Counted from the first letter of the stretch, positions 1-15,837 are shown. The stretch: 64,000 nucleotides of DNA from Scylla paramamosain (GCF_035594125.1 NC_087181.1:2807501-2871500), one strand, 5' to 3'. The notes: generated from the letters alone by a model not told the origin. A program made the numbers and translations.

Positions 1-345
1 TCCTCCTCCTCCTCCTCCTCCTCCTCCTCCTCCTCCTCCTCCTCCTCCTCCTCCTCCTTTCCTACCTTCCTCCTAACTCACCTCAATACTTCCCGTTCCC
101 CTCCTTCTCCCCAATACCTTCCTCTTCTCTCCTTCCCTCCTTTCCCGTATCTCCCCTCCTGTTCGTCTCCTTCCTCGCACCTTCCTCCTCTTCGTACATC
201 ACCGTCCTCCTCCACACGCCTCTTTATCTTCATTCTCCTCTTCCTTCCTCGTTCCTCACTCTCTCTTCCTTCATATGACATCTCCCTTCTGCACATCTTC
301 ATCCTCCTTTTCATCTTTCTTCCTCCTCCTCCTTCTCCTCCTCTT
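1..345. repeat. (TCC)n tract grading into decayed pyrimidine-rich DNA
   Basis: Bases 1-58 are an uninterrupted (TCC)n run that probably continues beyond the window edge. From 59 to about 345 the + strand stays C/T-rich with scattered TCC and TTCC units, as expected of an older part of the same repeat. The open frame on the minus strand is Arg/Glu/Gly-rich because of the repeat and is not a gene. Confidence 0.9.
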
Positions 346-1430
346 ACCCCGCCGGCTCCTGCTCACTCTGGCCACTAATGTCTCTCGGGTATGTGGCCTC
401 GACTAGATTATGTATGTTAGTGGCCACGCGGGGCACTTCAAGGCGGTGTTTGGGGTCCACTTTCCTCCGCGTGTGCTTGCTTGTTGGGGCCGCCAAGACC
501 TCGGCCTCTGCTTGGTTTCGTGTGGAGAGAAAGGTCGTGCTTTGTGCGTGATGGTGAGACTCGGTTGTGATTGGGGGGTTAAGGAAAGGGTTGGTGTTTA
601 TGTGTGTGTGTGTTTGTGGTGGTGGTTGGTGTTCTGTGGGAGGTGAAAGAAGGTAATTTAAGGTGTTTTTGTAAATGTTTAAAAGGTGTTGTCAGTGTGT
701 ATGTGTGTGTGTAGTGGTGGTGGTTGGTGTTCTGTGGGAGGTGAAAGAAAGTAATTTATGGTGTTTTTTTGTGAATGTTTAAAGGGTGTTGTCAGTGTTG
801 AGAATGGTTAAAGTGTTTTGGGCGTTAGTTGGTAGGAGAGCGTTGTGTGAAAAGTGAGAGAGGGTGATCTTAGAGTGCTGGTCTGAATGTTTGAGGGTGG
901 AAATGAATGATATCAGGTTCCGTGAGCGTTAAAGTGGATGGCCAGTGGTGTTAGGGATGTTTTCAATGCGTGATCGAAGATGTTAGAGAATTTTTATAGA
1001 CGTTAATAAATTGTTGGTGGTTTTCAAAGTGTTAAGAGTAAACGGTTCAGAGCATTTAGCGTGTTATGCATGAACAGTTAAGGGTGTTGAGATGATAAAT
1101 ATATTGTTAAAGATTTTCAGGGTTTTTTTTTTTTTTTTTTTTTAAGGAATAAGTGAAGGTGTTAGCGAATGGCTGAGGTGTTTCTGGTGTTAGTGTAGAT
1201 GAGGAGTGTGGTGGTGTAGAGTGATGGTCCTAGTGGGTGGTGTGGACAGGATGGTAAGGTGAGAGGAAGCAGTTTGAATGTGTGAGTAAAAAGGAAAGGC
1301 AGTGCGTGCTTACTCATGAGGCTTGTGTAGCGTGGGTGCAGTGAAGGTGAGCGTGGGCGAGTAGAGGTAGATGTGACGCGAGTGACAACAACTGACATGC
1401 ACAGGAAGCCGGCACGTCAGTGAGTACTCT
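346..1430. other. G/T-rich intronic sequence with decayed short repeats
   Basis: The + strand is strongly G/T-rich with recurring GTGTT, GGTGTTAG and AATGTTTAAAGG words, suggesting an eroded minisatellite around the clear duplication at 598-800. A 21-base T run sits at 1123-1143. No splice-flanked coding segment is visible. Confidence 0.6.
598..800. repeat. Two-copy tandem duplication, period 98 bp
   Basis: The word GGTGGTTGGTGTTCTGTGGG starts at 621 and again at 719. It is followed in both copies by AGGTGAAAGAA, GTAATTTA, GGTGTTTTT, AATGTTTAAA and GGTGTTGTCAGTG. The copies differ by a few substitutions and one-base indels, so the duplication is fairly recent compared with its surroundings. 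Confidence 0.9.
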
Positions 1431-3272
<1,842 letters not shown>

Positions 3273-3684
3273 TATAGGCAGTTCCGCGTAGATCAGGGAC
3301 CCTCATTATCACTCCCTTTTTTCACCGCCCCGCTGCCTCCCTGGCCGTAGACAAAGCAGTTTCCCCGCGCCTCGAGATAAATGCCTGCGCGATAGTCGGA
3401 TGTCGAGAGTTTGACGGCGAACCGACAGAGGCGCTAAGAAATTCCCGCCGCACATTCTGGGCTGGCAAGTCTCGCTCTACTCTGCCCGCACATCAAATTT
3501 CACTTACCGGACCCAAACTGACTTTAACTAACTCCAACTTTGCAACACAATTGACCCCCTCGCCCCCATCCATACCGTAATGAGCGGCTGCCTTCCTTCG
3601 CCTCCGCCCCGCCCCGCCCCGCCCCGTCCCTCAGACATCGCAAAAGCAGCTTAACTCTTCGTTCCCTCCGACAGATACAAATTG
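3273..3684. other. Unique sequence, GC-rich in part
   Basis: Complex sequence with CpGs. A short CCCCG pentamer run (CCGCCCCGCCCCGCCCCG) lies at about 3607-3625. No gene is recognised. Confidence 0.5.
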
Positions 3685-3915
3685 TTTCGACTGCCGCCAT
3701 TACTAGGAAACGAAAAAATTGTGTGCTCGCTAGTTATTTAAGGAGAGGACGAGGTACTAGACAGCCGCCATTATTAGGAAACGATATATTTGCTATTTGT
3801 TTTAAGAGTGGACGGTTTTACTAAGCAGCTGCCATTATTACAAGGCGATAAATCTGCCGCACTCTGCTTCCTTAAAGTCTGAGCGAGATGCCAGCTCGCC
3901 GCCGCTACTAGAAAA
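3685..3915. repeat. Decayed tandem repeat, about 65-73 bp unit
   Basis: The motif GCCGCCATTACTAGGAAACGA recurs as GCCGCCATTATTAGGAAACG and GCTGCCATTATTACAAGGCG, with a fourth weak copy GCCGCTACTAGAAAAC. Copies begin near 3693, 3763, 3828 and 3901. Each is followed by an AT-rich half containing a TTTAAG(A/G)(A/G) word. Confidence 0.8.
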
Positions 3916-5099
3916 CTTTAACTTATGCACACAGCCAACCTCAATACCCATCTGTGGTAGGACGCTATACATCGCTCACTCCAGTAAATTTGAAGGAGTT
4001 AACAGTGTATCTTTTCAACATATTTACCATGGTTACTAGTCCTGGCCTGCGGGAGTTCATCTGTAGCGTTCTCTCGTAATTTCACCTGATGTTGTATAGA
4101 AGAAAAGTATTCTTGATAAATACTTAAAAGGTTCGATAGTTTACGTGACAGCTACTATTGTTATTACTAATAAGCAATAAAGAAAATTTTGAGACATGTA
4201 TTCATATCCTGTTCCCCCAAAAGAGCGTAATTTACTTCCAATAGTAACTTGGTAGGAGAATCCCTTCGTTACAAACCAAAACAGCTCTCAGTATATGTTC
4301 CTCGCATGCACTTTCTATTCTGTTTTGTGCGTACCATTCACCGATGAAAGAAAAAATATTAGATAGATAGAGAAGACCCAGCAAAAAACTTAACAATGCT
4401 GAGCTAACAGTAACTTGCAATTATGTGTACTTAAAATATCATTTACTCCCTGGCTACACCAACATTAATTCCTGAACAGTGAACGTGCTACGCGAAAGCC
4501 ACTCCGAAGCATCGCGACTCGAGCAGCATCCCCTTGAGAACGAAAACCCGGAAAGCAAGAACGCGAGTCGCGGCGCTTAATACAATCTGGTAGCGTTCAG
4601 ATACGATCAAGAAAAGAGGAAAGAAAAAGAGGAAACCATCGAAGCTTCCGCCACCACTTCACGACCTGGCTAACTACCACACGCTTATTGGGCGAGCCAT
4701 TGCGCCTCTCTAAGTGGTGGAGGCATCGGGCTGTACTACCAAATTAGCCTTAGATGGGCCTGCGCGGGGACGACCGGCCGCTGAAAGGACTATTGTGCGG
4801 TATAATTGCATCGAAATAGTTTGGCAGTCTTAGAGCCCCGATGGCGGTGTACAGGGCGAGGGAGGAAGGCGGGCCTGCTATTTAGGGTGATGCGTCAGGG
4901 TGTTATTATAGGTCGTGGTATCTTAATGATGCTGTGTAGCGCCCGTGATGCTGCGAGGGATCTTAATTAAGTGTTGGTGCCGAGTTGTCGTGACGCGGCG
5001 TGACGCACTAATGAAGCGTCGCGTCTGAGTCGTTAAGTATCTCAGGCTGATTTAAGTCCTTGGCGGGGATACTTTTGTGTGTCACTAAGAGACTCAAGT
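3916..5099. other. Unique intronic sequence
   Basis: Complex, mixed composition. Around 4500-5060 there are many CpGs and TTAAT words, typical of this genome's unique islands. The 62-residue minus-strand frame at 4232-4420 has no recognisable family, no splice context and no codon signature, so I do not call it. Confidence 0.45.
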
Positions 5100-5345
5100 G
5101 ACAAACCAGAACCATTGACTTATTGACATTTATAACTGTAACCAAAACACACTGACTAACCAAAACCACTACATGCAGCCATTTTCTCTTTAACCAAAAA
5201 ACTGAGTATCCAAAACCATTATCTTATAAACATTTGTCACTGTAAGTAGGAAATTATAACAATAAAACCATTAACCTACTGATATTTTTCATTCTGACCG
5301 TGAAACCTCACTAAGCAGAATCATTAACCTAAGTAGTTTATTTTT
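5100..5345. repeat. Decayed tandem repeat, 52-bp unit, five copies
   Basis: Units start at ACCATT or close variants at 5111, 5165, 5215, 5267 and 5320, spaced 54, 50, 52 and 53 bp. The shared plan is AACCAAAACCATTAACTTA, then ACATTT(A/G)TCACTG, then TAACC. The copies are heavily diverged. Confidence 0.85.
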
Positions 5346-5690
5346 TTTCTCGATAACCAAGGAACTCAAAATGTGGTGCAAGTAACATTTTCTGTCTACT
5401 TCACTCAACAAACTGAAATGAATTCCTGAAACTATTTGCTTTAACCGGATATCCACTAACGTCCAAAGACCAGAGATGTGTTGTAAGTCATATTTCCCGC
5501 CTATGTAAATCATGTTAAGTGCTTCAAATCAAAAGGATAGTTTTATGAAAATCATCCATCAAAATTAAATGAATTGCCAATGCCAATCACTACTTCTTTT
5601 TTCTTTTCACTTTAATCAAGAAACTAAAAAAAGTGCTCTGTAAGTTAAGTTTTCCGCCTAAATTAAGTCAAGTGTATGAAAACGAAATGT
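5346..5690. repeat. Second decayed tandem family after the 52-bp array
   Basis: Three related stretches near 5365, 5472 and 5625 share an order of words: AACTCAAAATGTGGTGCAAG / CCAGAGATGTGTTGTAAG / AACTAAAAAAAGTGCTCTG, then a T-rich stretch with TTTTCCGCCTA or a variant. Two of them continue into AA(A/G)TCA(T/A)GT. Spacing is irregular (about 107 and 153 bp). Confidence 0.6.
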
Positions 5691-7309
5691 AAAAGTTTCC
5701 TTCGCCTCACAGATCACCGAGTCACTTCCGTTATGAACCTTCTGTTTTTATGTGATGTTTTTACGGGATTCCCTTTTTTTTATGGCGCGGGTCAGGACTC
5801 AGTTAGATGCCGGCCAGTCATTTGTATCAGTGATGGTCTGCGTTGACATCCACCGCACCGCTGACTGATTGAACCCGATAACATGGAATTTATGGATTAT
5901 TCGACTTTTTTTTTTTTTTTTTCTCTCTCCTGAACCACATTTTTTTCTCCTGGAATCCTGAGAGTTGGGCCTAGGAGTGCGCTGATTGGCTGGCTGCGCT
6001 ACTGGCCCAGGACGAACTTTTTGATTGGGTGTCGGGATGGTGACGTCAGTGGCAGTTGGGGATTGGTTGTCACGGGCGCCTCCTCACCGGGCCGGGCGCG
6101 CTGCCAAGTCCCCGCCATAATAATCATGTTCTTAAGACGTGATTGGACGCCACGAGTCAGCAATTTGACCAATGGGAAGGGGATGTAGCTGATCAAAGGA
6201 CCCGCTAGAATTATATGGAGGAATTTAAGGAGGAAGGAAGGAAGGAACCTGCCTCCCTGCCTTTCTCCCTCCCTGCCTCCCTGCCTTTCTCCCTCCCTGC
6301 CTCCCTGCCTCCCCTGTCTTTGCCTCCCCCTCCACCTGCCTTCCAGCCTGCCTCTCCCCTCCAGGCCCTCCGTGAGCCTCGTCCTGCCTCCTGCCGTGTA
6401 TCGCTTCCTTTGTTCCTCCTCAGGGTCACCCCAGCGCCGCCGTGACTCCCTCGTTGTTGTATCCGGGATGACCTTACTCTTGATCTTGATTTTAAGAGTG
6501 ACGATTTCTCAGGCTCTTAAGGAAGTAATGAAGACAAGCAAGATCTAACATACACATACATCCGCCTGCCATAACACACCCCTCTTTCGTCTCTAGTATT
6601 ATTTCACGTCCATGACTATCCTCCAAGTTGGTACAATTACTAATTTAGCATCAGTCCGTCCTATAAGAATAACCGCTATAATTGGAAAATGGATTTGTTA
6701 TTAGTTGTAATATTGTTATTACTACACATCGGTGCCTCTAAAGGAAGGAAAAGTAAAAACAAACAGTAATCAACATGTACAACTCTCTCTTCATCTGCCA
6801 TACCACATTCTCTTCCTCTTCAAGTCTTGTTCCTCTGTCATGATCATCTTTCAAGTTGGTATAATTACTGGTATTGACTTCACTCCGCCACCTTCCTTAT
6901 CACCCTTCTCCACTTCCGGCTCGTGGTTTGTGTAGTTTCCTTTACATCTGTATTATTTCTCGGTTTCTTATGTATTTTTTACTCCTTTAGACTTCAAACT
7001 CAGAACAGGAATGTCAAAAGTGTATGTATTTATTTATTTATTTTTCTATTTATTATTATTATTTTTTTTTTTTTTATATATATTCGTTACGTATTTTATC
7101 ATGAATATTTTTTTAATTCTATATTATTCCTTTTACTGGCCCTGTGTAAGTCTTGGCCTTATAACTTAAGATTTACAGACTGATCTAACCAAACCTCATC
7201 TCACTTATGTACACTTAAACATTATTATGAAGGTGTGTAAGACAGACTGTGGCTGATGACAACTAAAAGGCAGAAAAAAAAAGCCCCAGTGAAGTTCCCA
7301 GTCCCCAAA
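5691..7309. other. Unique sequence with a CCTGCCTCCCTG block
   Basis: Mostly complex sequence. Bases 6249-6312 contain three rounds of a 20-24 bp CCTGCCTCCCTGCC/TTTCTCCCT unit. AT- and T-rich stretches lie at 5905-5922 and 7025-7085. The two segments 6540-6640 and 6770-6880 resemble each other (CATCTGCCATA/CACATTC.., TCATGATC(A/C)TC..AAGTTGGTA), so a decayed ~240-bp duplication is likely. No coding exon is recognised. Confidence 0.5.
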
Positions 7310-7580
7310 AAAGTTGTATTATGCGTTGACTGTTGTGTGTTGCTGCGTTGCTATGGTGCTGTGGGTGTTGCTGTGGCGATGTGTTGTTGTGAGTTGCTGT
7401 GGTGTTGTGGGTGTTGAAGTGTGTTGCTGTGGTGTCAGTGGGCGTTGATCTGTGTTGCTGTGTGGTGTTGATGTGTGGGGCTGTGGTGCTGTGGGTGTTG
7501 ATGTCTGGTGCTGTGTTGGTGTGGGTGTTGATATCTGGTGCTGTGTTGGTGTGGGTGTGGCGTGCCGTGGTGTGAGTGTC
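7310..7580. repeat. G/T-rich minisatellite, about 33-36 bp unit
   Basis: Repeats of GTGGGTGTTGATGTCTGGTG followed by CTGTGTTG are clearest at 7490-7560, where two adjacent units are nearly identical at 33-bp spacing. More diverged units extend back to about 7320. The minus-strand Thr/His/Asn-rich frames here are repeat translations. Confidence 0.85.
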
Positions 7581-7717
7581 GAGTGAATGCGAGTAACAGG
7601 ATGAGGACGCGGCGGGGTGGCAGCAAATTTTAGGTTGTGTCAACTCATCGTGATTACGTGATTAGTACTTTCTGGGCGGGTATCGATCGTGTCATTAGTG
7701 CCATTGTGCAGAGGCCT

Positions 7718-8060
7718 GTGGTGGTGGTGGTGGTGGTGGTGGTGATGGTGGTGGTGAGTGGTGGTAGTGGTGATGTTGGTTCTCGTGACGTTGACTTCAG
7801 GGTTGGTGTTAGAAGTGAAGTTAGCATTGGTTATAAGGGTGTTGTGGTGGTAGGTGTAGTGACAGTGATGATAGTAGTGATAGCCGTGGTGGTGGTAGTG
7901 GTTGTAGGTGCAGTGGTAGTGGTGGTGATGGTAATGTGATAGTGGTGGCAGATGTAGTAGTAGTAGTGATGGGAAGTATTGGTGGCGGTAGTGGTGGTGG
8001 TGATGGTGATGGTAGTAGTGGCAGTGATGGTGGTTACAGTGGTAGTGGTAGCAATGGTAG
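7718..8060. repeat. Decayed (GGT)n/(AGT)n trinucleotide region
   Basis: A pure (GGT)n core at about 7718-7755 continues as GGT, GAT, AGT and GTT triplets to 8060. The Val- and Gly/Ser-rich frames follow from this composition. Confidence 0.9.
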
Positions 8061-9085
8061 CAATACGAGAAGACCCGTCACCAACATATCAGGAGTCCAC
8101 GCAGGTGTAACAGACTCTTGATTAAACACTGAAAAAGATTAAAGATTACAAGAAATAAAGGATAAAAAAAAAAAAGAAGACGAGGGCATTTCACTTCATT
8201 GCCTGAGCTGGCGTGACACATTCCAATCCTTTTCGCGCATTTTTGTCCTCCGCCTCATGTTTTGCCCCATTGTCGCCTACGCTCACATTTCTGGTTCCTG
8301 TTGACTCGCAGGGAACGACACGCAGCCCCGGCCAGACACGCCGCCCTTTCCGCCTCACAGGAGCCACCGCGCCACTGTTTACAGCGACCCCTGATGAAGT
8401 TTGCGTTAAAAATAAAATGTGACAAACTCGTCCAACTTGAAGCAACCTTGTGTGTAAGCATAATAAAATTCTCCGGCCCTGAAAACTGTTATATATCCTT
8501 TTTTCTTTACCTCCTCTCTTTCTTACCCTTTTGTTTACCATCCCGGCGGTTCGTGGCGAGGAGGAAAGAAAGGCAGGAGAAAAGGAGCAGCGTTAGTTAA
8601 TGAATTCTGAAAATTTGCCTGCCATGAGGGATAAAGGTTGTGCCTCACCATCTCCCGAGGACACGAGGACACCACCCTAACAAGGTCTCGCGCTGGCCCG
8701 GGACACTTCTGGGTTTAAACACGAGCTCGTATGCAAATGTGGAACGGGTTAGGGCCAGTGCCAACGGTACGGCGAGGCACCATCACTCCGAGCCTGCCTC
8801 CCTCTCTCTCTCTTTGCCTGTCCCTCCCTCTCCCTCCCGCGGGGCAGCTGGTGAGCGTTCCCTCGCACGCTACCACCTGTTTTATTCACCCTCCTTGTGT
8901 CCCTCTCTGTCTCTGTCTGTGCGGCCCCTGTGTCTGTCTTTCTGTTTGTTTGTCTACGTCCGTCCGTGTTGCTTTTATCCGATAGTATTCGTTTTCATTT
9001 TGTGTGTGTGTGTGTGTGTGAGTGTGTGGGTGCGAGTGTGTCTGTGCGTGCGTGGGTGAGTCTTTTGATTAGTGGCAGCCAAACC
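8061..9085. other. Unique sequence upstream of the ratchet-like splice site
   Basis: Complex sequence with CpG-rich portions (8250-8400, 8640-8880) and a POU-type octamer ATGCAAAT at 8731-8738. It then becomes pyrimidine- and TG-rich (8800-9060), with a short (TG)n at 9000-9020. No exon is recognised. Confidence 0.5.
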
Positions 9086-9125
9086 GTTCACTAACTTGTA
9101 CTCTTTCTTTCTTTTCAGGTAAGTG
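9086..9125 (+). promoter_or_regulatory. Candidate recursive-splicing (ratchet) site
   Basis: A 3' splice site and a 5' splice site lie directly back to back. The order is a branchpoint-like CTAAC at 9091-9095 (A at 9094), 16 consecutive pyrimidines at 9101-9116, AG at 9117-9118, then GTAAGTG from 9119. CAG|GTAAGT matches the 5' splice consensus at every position, and the branchpoint A lies 24 nt upstream of the AG. In flies this juxtaposition marks zero-length exons used to remove very long introns in steps. Strand and position agree with the CELF/Bruno-type exon 39 kb downstream. An ordinary exon is unlikely because no downstream donor with an in-frame segment is visible. Function is inferred. 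Confidence 0.7.
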
Positions 9126-9185
9126 TTTGGTGGATGACGACGACTGTTAGAGGCGCCTCCTGCCAGACACAGCCACGTCCCGGCA

Positions 9186-9187
<2 letters not shown>

Positions 9188-9259
<72 letters not shown>
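9188..9259. repeat. (GA)n microsatellite
   Basis: A pure 72-bp GA run begins 69 bp after the ratchet-like site. Confidence 0.97.
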
Positions 9260-9264
<5 letters not shown>

Positions 9265-9751
9265 GTCATTGTTATTGTTGTAAGTTTTTTTTTATTTATA
9301 ACTATACATTTTGCATTATTAAATACATCTTACTTCATATCCCATGTTTTTTTTTTTTTTCGAAATAAATAAAATTTCCCTTAACATTAACTATTTTAGC
9401 ACCAAGAAGTCAAAGCTAATCGGGAAATACTTTATGAATCCAACAGTTTTCTTCCCTTTTCTTCGTTCCATCTGGTTTTACTCCCTCTTCTCTCCTTCTT
9501 TCAATCACAGTGTCACTCCTTCCCTCCCTTCCATCGCTTCTCCATCACTCCCCCTCTTCATACTCCATCTTACTCTTTGAAGACATTTTCCTCCTCCAGA
9601 AGTAACAGAGAGTCAACAATTAGTGGCTGACAGGAGCACCATTCATCGGTAATGTAAACACTGCTAACTTGCCTCATTACTCCAGTTTATTTATGCATAT
9701 TTCACCAGAAAACAAATGACTTTCGCGCCTCGTGTGTCTACGAGTAGGTGT

Positions 9752-9753
<2 letters not shown>
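9260..9753. other. AT-rich then pyrimidine-rich unique sequence
   Basis: T-runs (9345-9360) and a TCC/TTCC-rich part (9440-9580) are followed by ordinary complex sequence. No gene is seen. Confidence 0.5.
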
Positions 9754-11045
<1,292 letters not shown>

Positions 11046-11099
<54 letters not shown>

Positions 11100-11174
11100 T
11101 AAGTATGCGAAAAGGAAGGAAAGAAGGGAGAGGGAGGAGAGGTAGAAATGGGAACTTAGGGAATAAGAGCAGCA

Positions 11175-11260
<86 letters not shown>

Positions 11261-11397
11261 GCAGGCAGGCAGGCAGGCCGGCTAGCAAACAGAGACAGGG
11301 ACGCAGGGAGAATGAATAAACAACAGTGTAACAGCTAACAAAATAAATAAAAACAATTAGATTAAAATGTGCAAAAGACAGAGATGTAGTCAAAACC

Positions 11398-11477
<80 letters not shown>
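11046..11477. repeat. Second cluster of three (GA)n blocks
   Basis: GA runs lie at 11046-11099 (one A interruption), 11177-11259 and 11400-11477. The spacer 11260-11399 begins with a short CAGG/GGCA tetramer run. The lead-in after the first block (A(T/A)..TATGCG(A/G)AAAGGAAG) closely matches that after the GA block at 9754-9814 (TATGCGGAAAGGAAG), so the two clusters are probably related by duplication. Confidence 0.95.
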
Positions 11478-11479
<2 letters not shown>

Positions 11480-11860
11480 GCTGGTGAGCGGGTGTGTGGT
11501 GTGCGAAGGAAAATTTATGCTGGATTAATGGAGGAGTGAGCCGGGATGAAGGCAGTGCTTTGTCTCCGGGCGGGGCTGGCTACTCCCTGCTGCTGGCGCT
11601 AAGGGAGGAGGAGGAGGAGGAGGAGGAGGAGGGAGAGGAAGGGTGGTCGTGGCGGGCCGGTGCCTCGCTCAGCTTCCTCTATTTTGCAGCAGTGTACGAG
11701 GCCAGACAACATGCACACTGCTCCTCGGTTCGATTCTCTCTGCCAGCCTTGGTACGAATTGTGAGAATAGTGAGGAACGGAAAGATGGCTCAATATTAGT
11801 GGCAGTGAGGGAGAATGATGATAATAGTGCTAGTTTGTAGAAAGGGAAACAGAACGAAAA
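11478..11860. other. Unique sequence with short (GGA)n
   Basis: Complex, GC-moderate sequence. An 11-copy (GAG/GGA) run lies at 11605-11640. No exon is recognised. Confidence 0.5.
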
Positions 11861-12740
11861 TGATTGATTGGTTCCACTGCACCAAATAACACGTAATAAA
11901 TGTAGTATAGGAATGAAAAGAAGAGTTTGCATTGGTTATACTGTAGTAAGAAATGCTGTACTAATATCAATAAATGAAGGGAATAAATACTAGTCTGGAA
12001 TATCCCGAATGTCATTGTTAGTAAAAAATCAAGTGATATATATTTAGTATAGGAATGAAAGCAAAGTTACTGATGGTTATAGTAAGGAAAAGTAATGAAT
12101 ATGGAACTGATGATAACAAAGGGAGTAAATAAATATATAGTCGTTACTAGAAACTGTGATAATTTTAGTGAGTAATGAAAAGAAGCTTAGTGACGTCCAT
12201 AGTAAGGAAGATAAGATAGCAGTAATAGTTTAGAAAAAAGTAAGAACAGGACGTAAGTTTGAAACGTGCTCGCCTTGTTGCAACTATAGGTATGAAAAAT
12301 TCAGATTGGAATTTGATTAAAAGATTGTTACGCAAGAATAAAAACTTAATAACAGTGTTACAGAAAGCAGTGAGTAATAAAATAGCATTCGAATCTCTCT
12401 ACCGTTATTGCCACTAAAAGACGTGTGATTATTTTGGTAAGGTATGAAAAGAACGCATGTAAAGGGTGAGGGTGAGGAGCGAGAAGTCAGTACTAATGGT
12501 AGAAAAGGAAACGAAAATGAAAAATAATGATCCCTTTGCTGTTCTTTATTACTTCAGGTGATGAGAGAAATTTAGTAAAGAATTAATTGAAAGGAATGAC
12601 AATGGTGATGAGGAAAAATTAACACGTACATTAGTAACAGAACTGAATAAAGTGGAAAATATATTAATTTGAAAACTTGTAGTAATAACCGGGGAAATAA
12701 GGAGTGAGTTTTAATATTGATGATCAGAAAGAGTAATTGA
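11861..12740. repeat. Strongly decayed tandem repeat, about 120-150 bp unit
   Basis: An A-rich region in which the phrase AGTATAGGAATGAAAAGAAG...TGGTTATA.TAGTAAGG recurs near 11907, 12044, 12168, 12287 and 12437. Between these anchors, AGTAATGAA/AGTAATAA and GAATTT words also recur. Copies are so diverged that borders are approximate. Confidence 0.6.
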
Positions 12741-12944
12741 AAGCACAGTACAAGGAAGAGTACGAAATTATATGAAAAAACAAACTATCTGAAACAATAA
12801 CACTAGTAACAAAAACTCTTCATGAAAATTCAGTAAGGGAGAAAATAAATAGCAAGAGTTTTGATAACGAAGACTGGAAAGAGGCTGTGTATTGGGAAGA
12901 GTGCAATAGAAATAACAAAGAAAAAATTCAGATAACCTTACCAA
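12741..12944. other. A-rich unique sequence
   Basis: A-rich lead into the trinucleotide block. Nothing else is seen. Confidence 0.4.
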
Positions 12945-13024
12945 AACCAACACAACAACAACAACAACAACTACCACCGCCACAACAACCACCACCACCA
13001 CCACCACCACCACTACAGCTGCTG

Positions 13025-13082
<58 letters not shown>

Positions 13083-13122
13083 AACATCAACATCAACAAC
13101 AACAACAACTACTACTACTACG

Positions 13123-13189
<67 letters not shown>

Positions 13190-13260
13190 TCATTACTACT
13201 TCCACTACTACAACTACATACTACAAACTATCACTACACCACCACCATCACCACCACTAA
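12945..13260. repeat. Compound trinucleotide array (CAA)n-(CCA)n-(CTA)n
   Basis: (CAA)n at about 12949-12970, (CCA)n at 12980-13013, (CTA)n at 13023-13080 and again at 13108-13188 with a CAA/CAT patch between, then mixed CTA/CAC/CCA to 13260. Each block differs from the next by one base per triplet, as expected of stepwise motif switching. Confidence 0.95.
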
Positions 13261-13547
13261 CAATAACAAAAGCAGCCCAACCCGCAAGGCATATCCTCCC
13301 ACCCACGGCCTTGCAACGTTACGACTGAGTTTGTATAAGGAAGAAAAAGCAAAACAAGCGAGTGTGAGGCGAGCGGCGGCCTCCCGGACCCAGAAAGTTG
13401 CCGGCTATTTATGCAGCGATAAGTTGGCATGCAAATTGTGAAGTTTCATTTAACCGCATCCGACTTGTTCTGTGGAGCGGACAAGTGACTCCCTCAGCCG
13501 TTAGTCGTGATTTAGATAGACGATATACCGACGGTTTTGTTTTTGTT

Positions 13548-13551
<4 letters not shown>
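13261..13551. other. Unique island with POU-type octamer
   Basis: Complex sequence with CpGs. 13405-13450 reads through TTTATG, GCATGCAAATTGTG (octamer ATGCAAAT at 13429-13436) and TCATTTAACC. Candidate regulatory DNA only. Confidence 0.4.
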
Positions 13552-15383
<1,832 letters not shown>

Positions 15384-15385
<2 letters not shown>

Positions 15386-15752
15386 TTAGTGCACCCGCTC
15401 GTCTAATTCATTACACCAAGAAAAGAGAGAGAACGAGAGAGGAAGAGAGAGAGAAAGGGGTGAGGAGGAGGACACGAGCTACTAGTTTTTTCCTCCCCGC
15501 CACACAATCAGCCTCGGGACAAAACCCACACAGCCACCGGACCTAAAAAGCCACAAAGAATAACAAGTAATATGACAAAGCATGACAGCGCGACCAAAAC
15601 TACGATAAACTGGGCTGCTGAGAGACGCTGGAGACGAAACTCGCGGGAGACAAAAGAACAAGAACGGAGATATATAAGAGAAGAAGAAAGAAAAAACGGG
15701 TGACAAAGGGAATGAATACCTTTTCATCATCTGCATTACTGCGTCTTGGGCT

Positions 15753-15756
<4 letters not shown>
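15384..15756. other. Unique sequence, A-rich
   Basis: Purine-rich at 15420-15480, otherwise complex. Nothing is recognised. Confidence 0.45.

Positions 15757-15836
<80 letters not shown>
15757..15836. repeat. (GA)n microsatellite
   Basis: An 80-bp GA run, immediately followed by a copy of a dispersed repeat (15837-15990). Confidence 0.97.
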
Positions 15837-15837
<1 letters not shown>

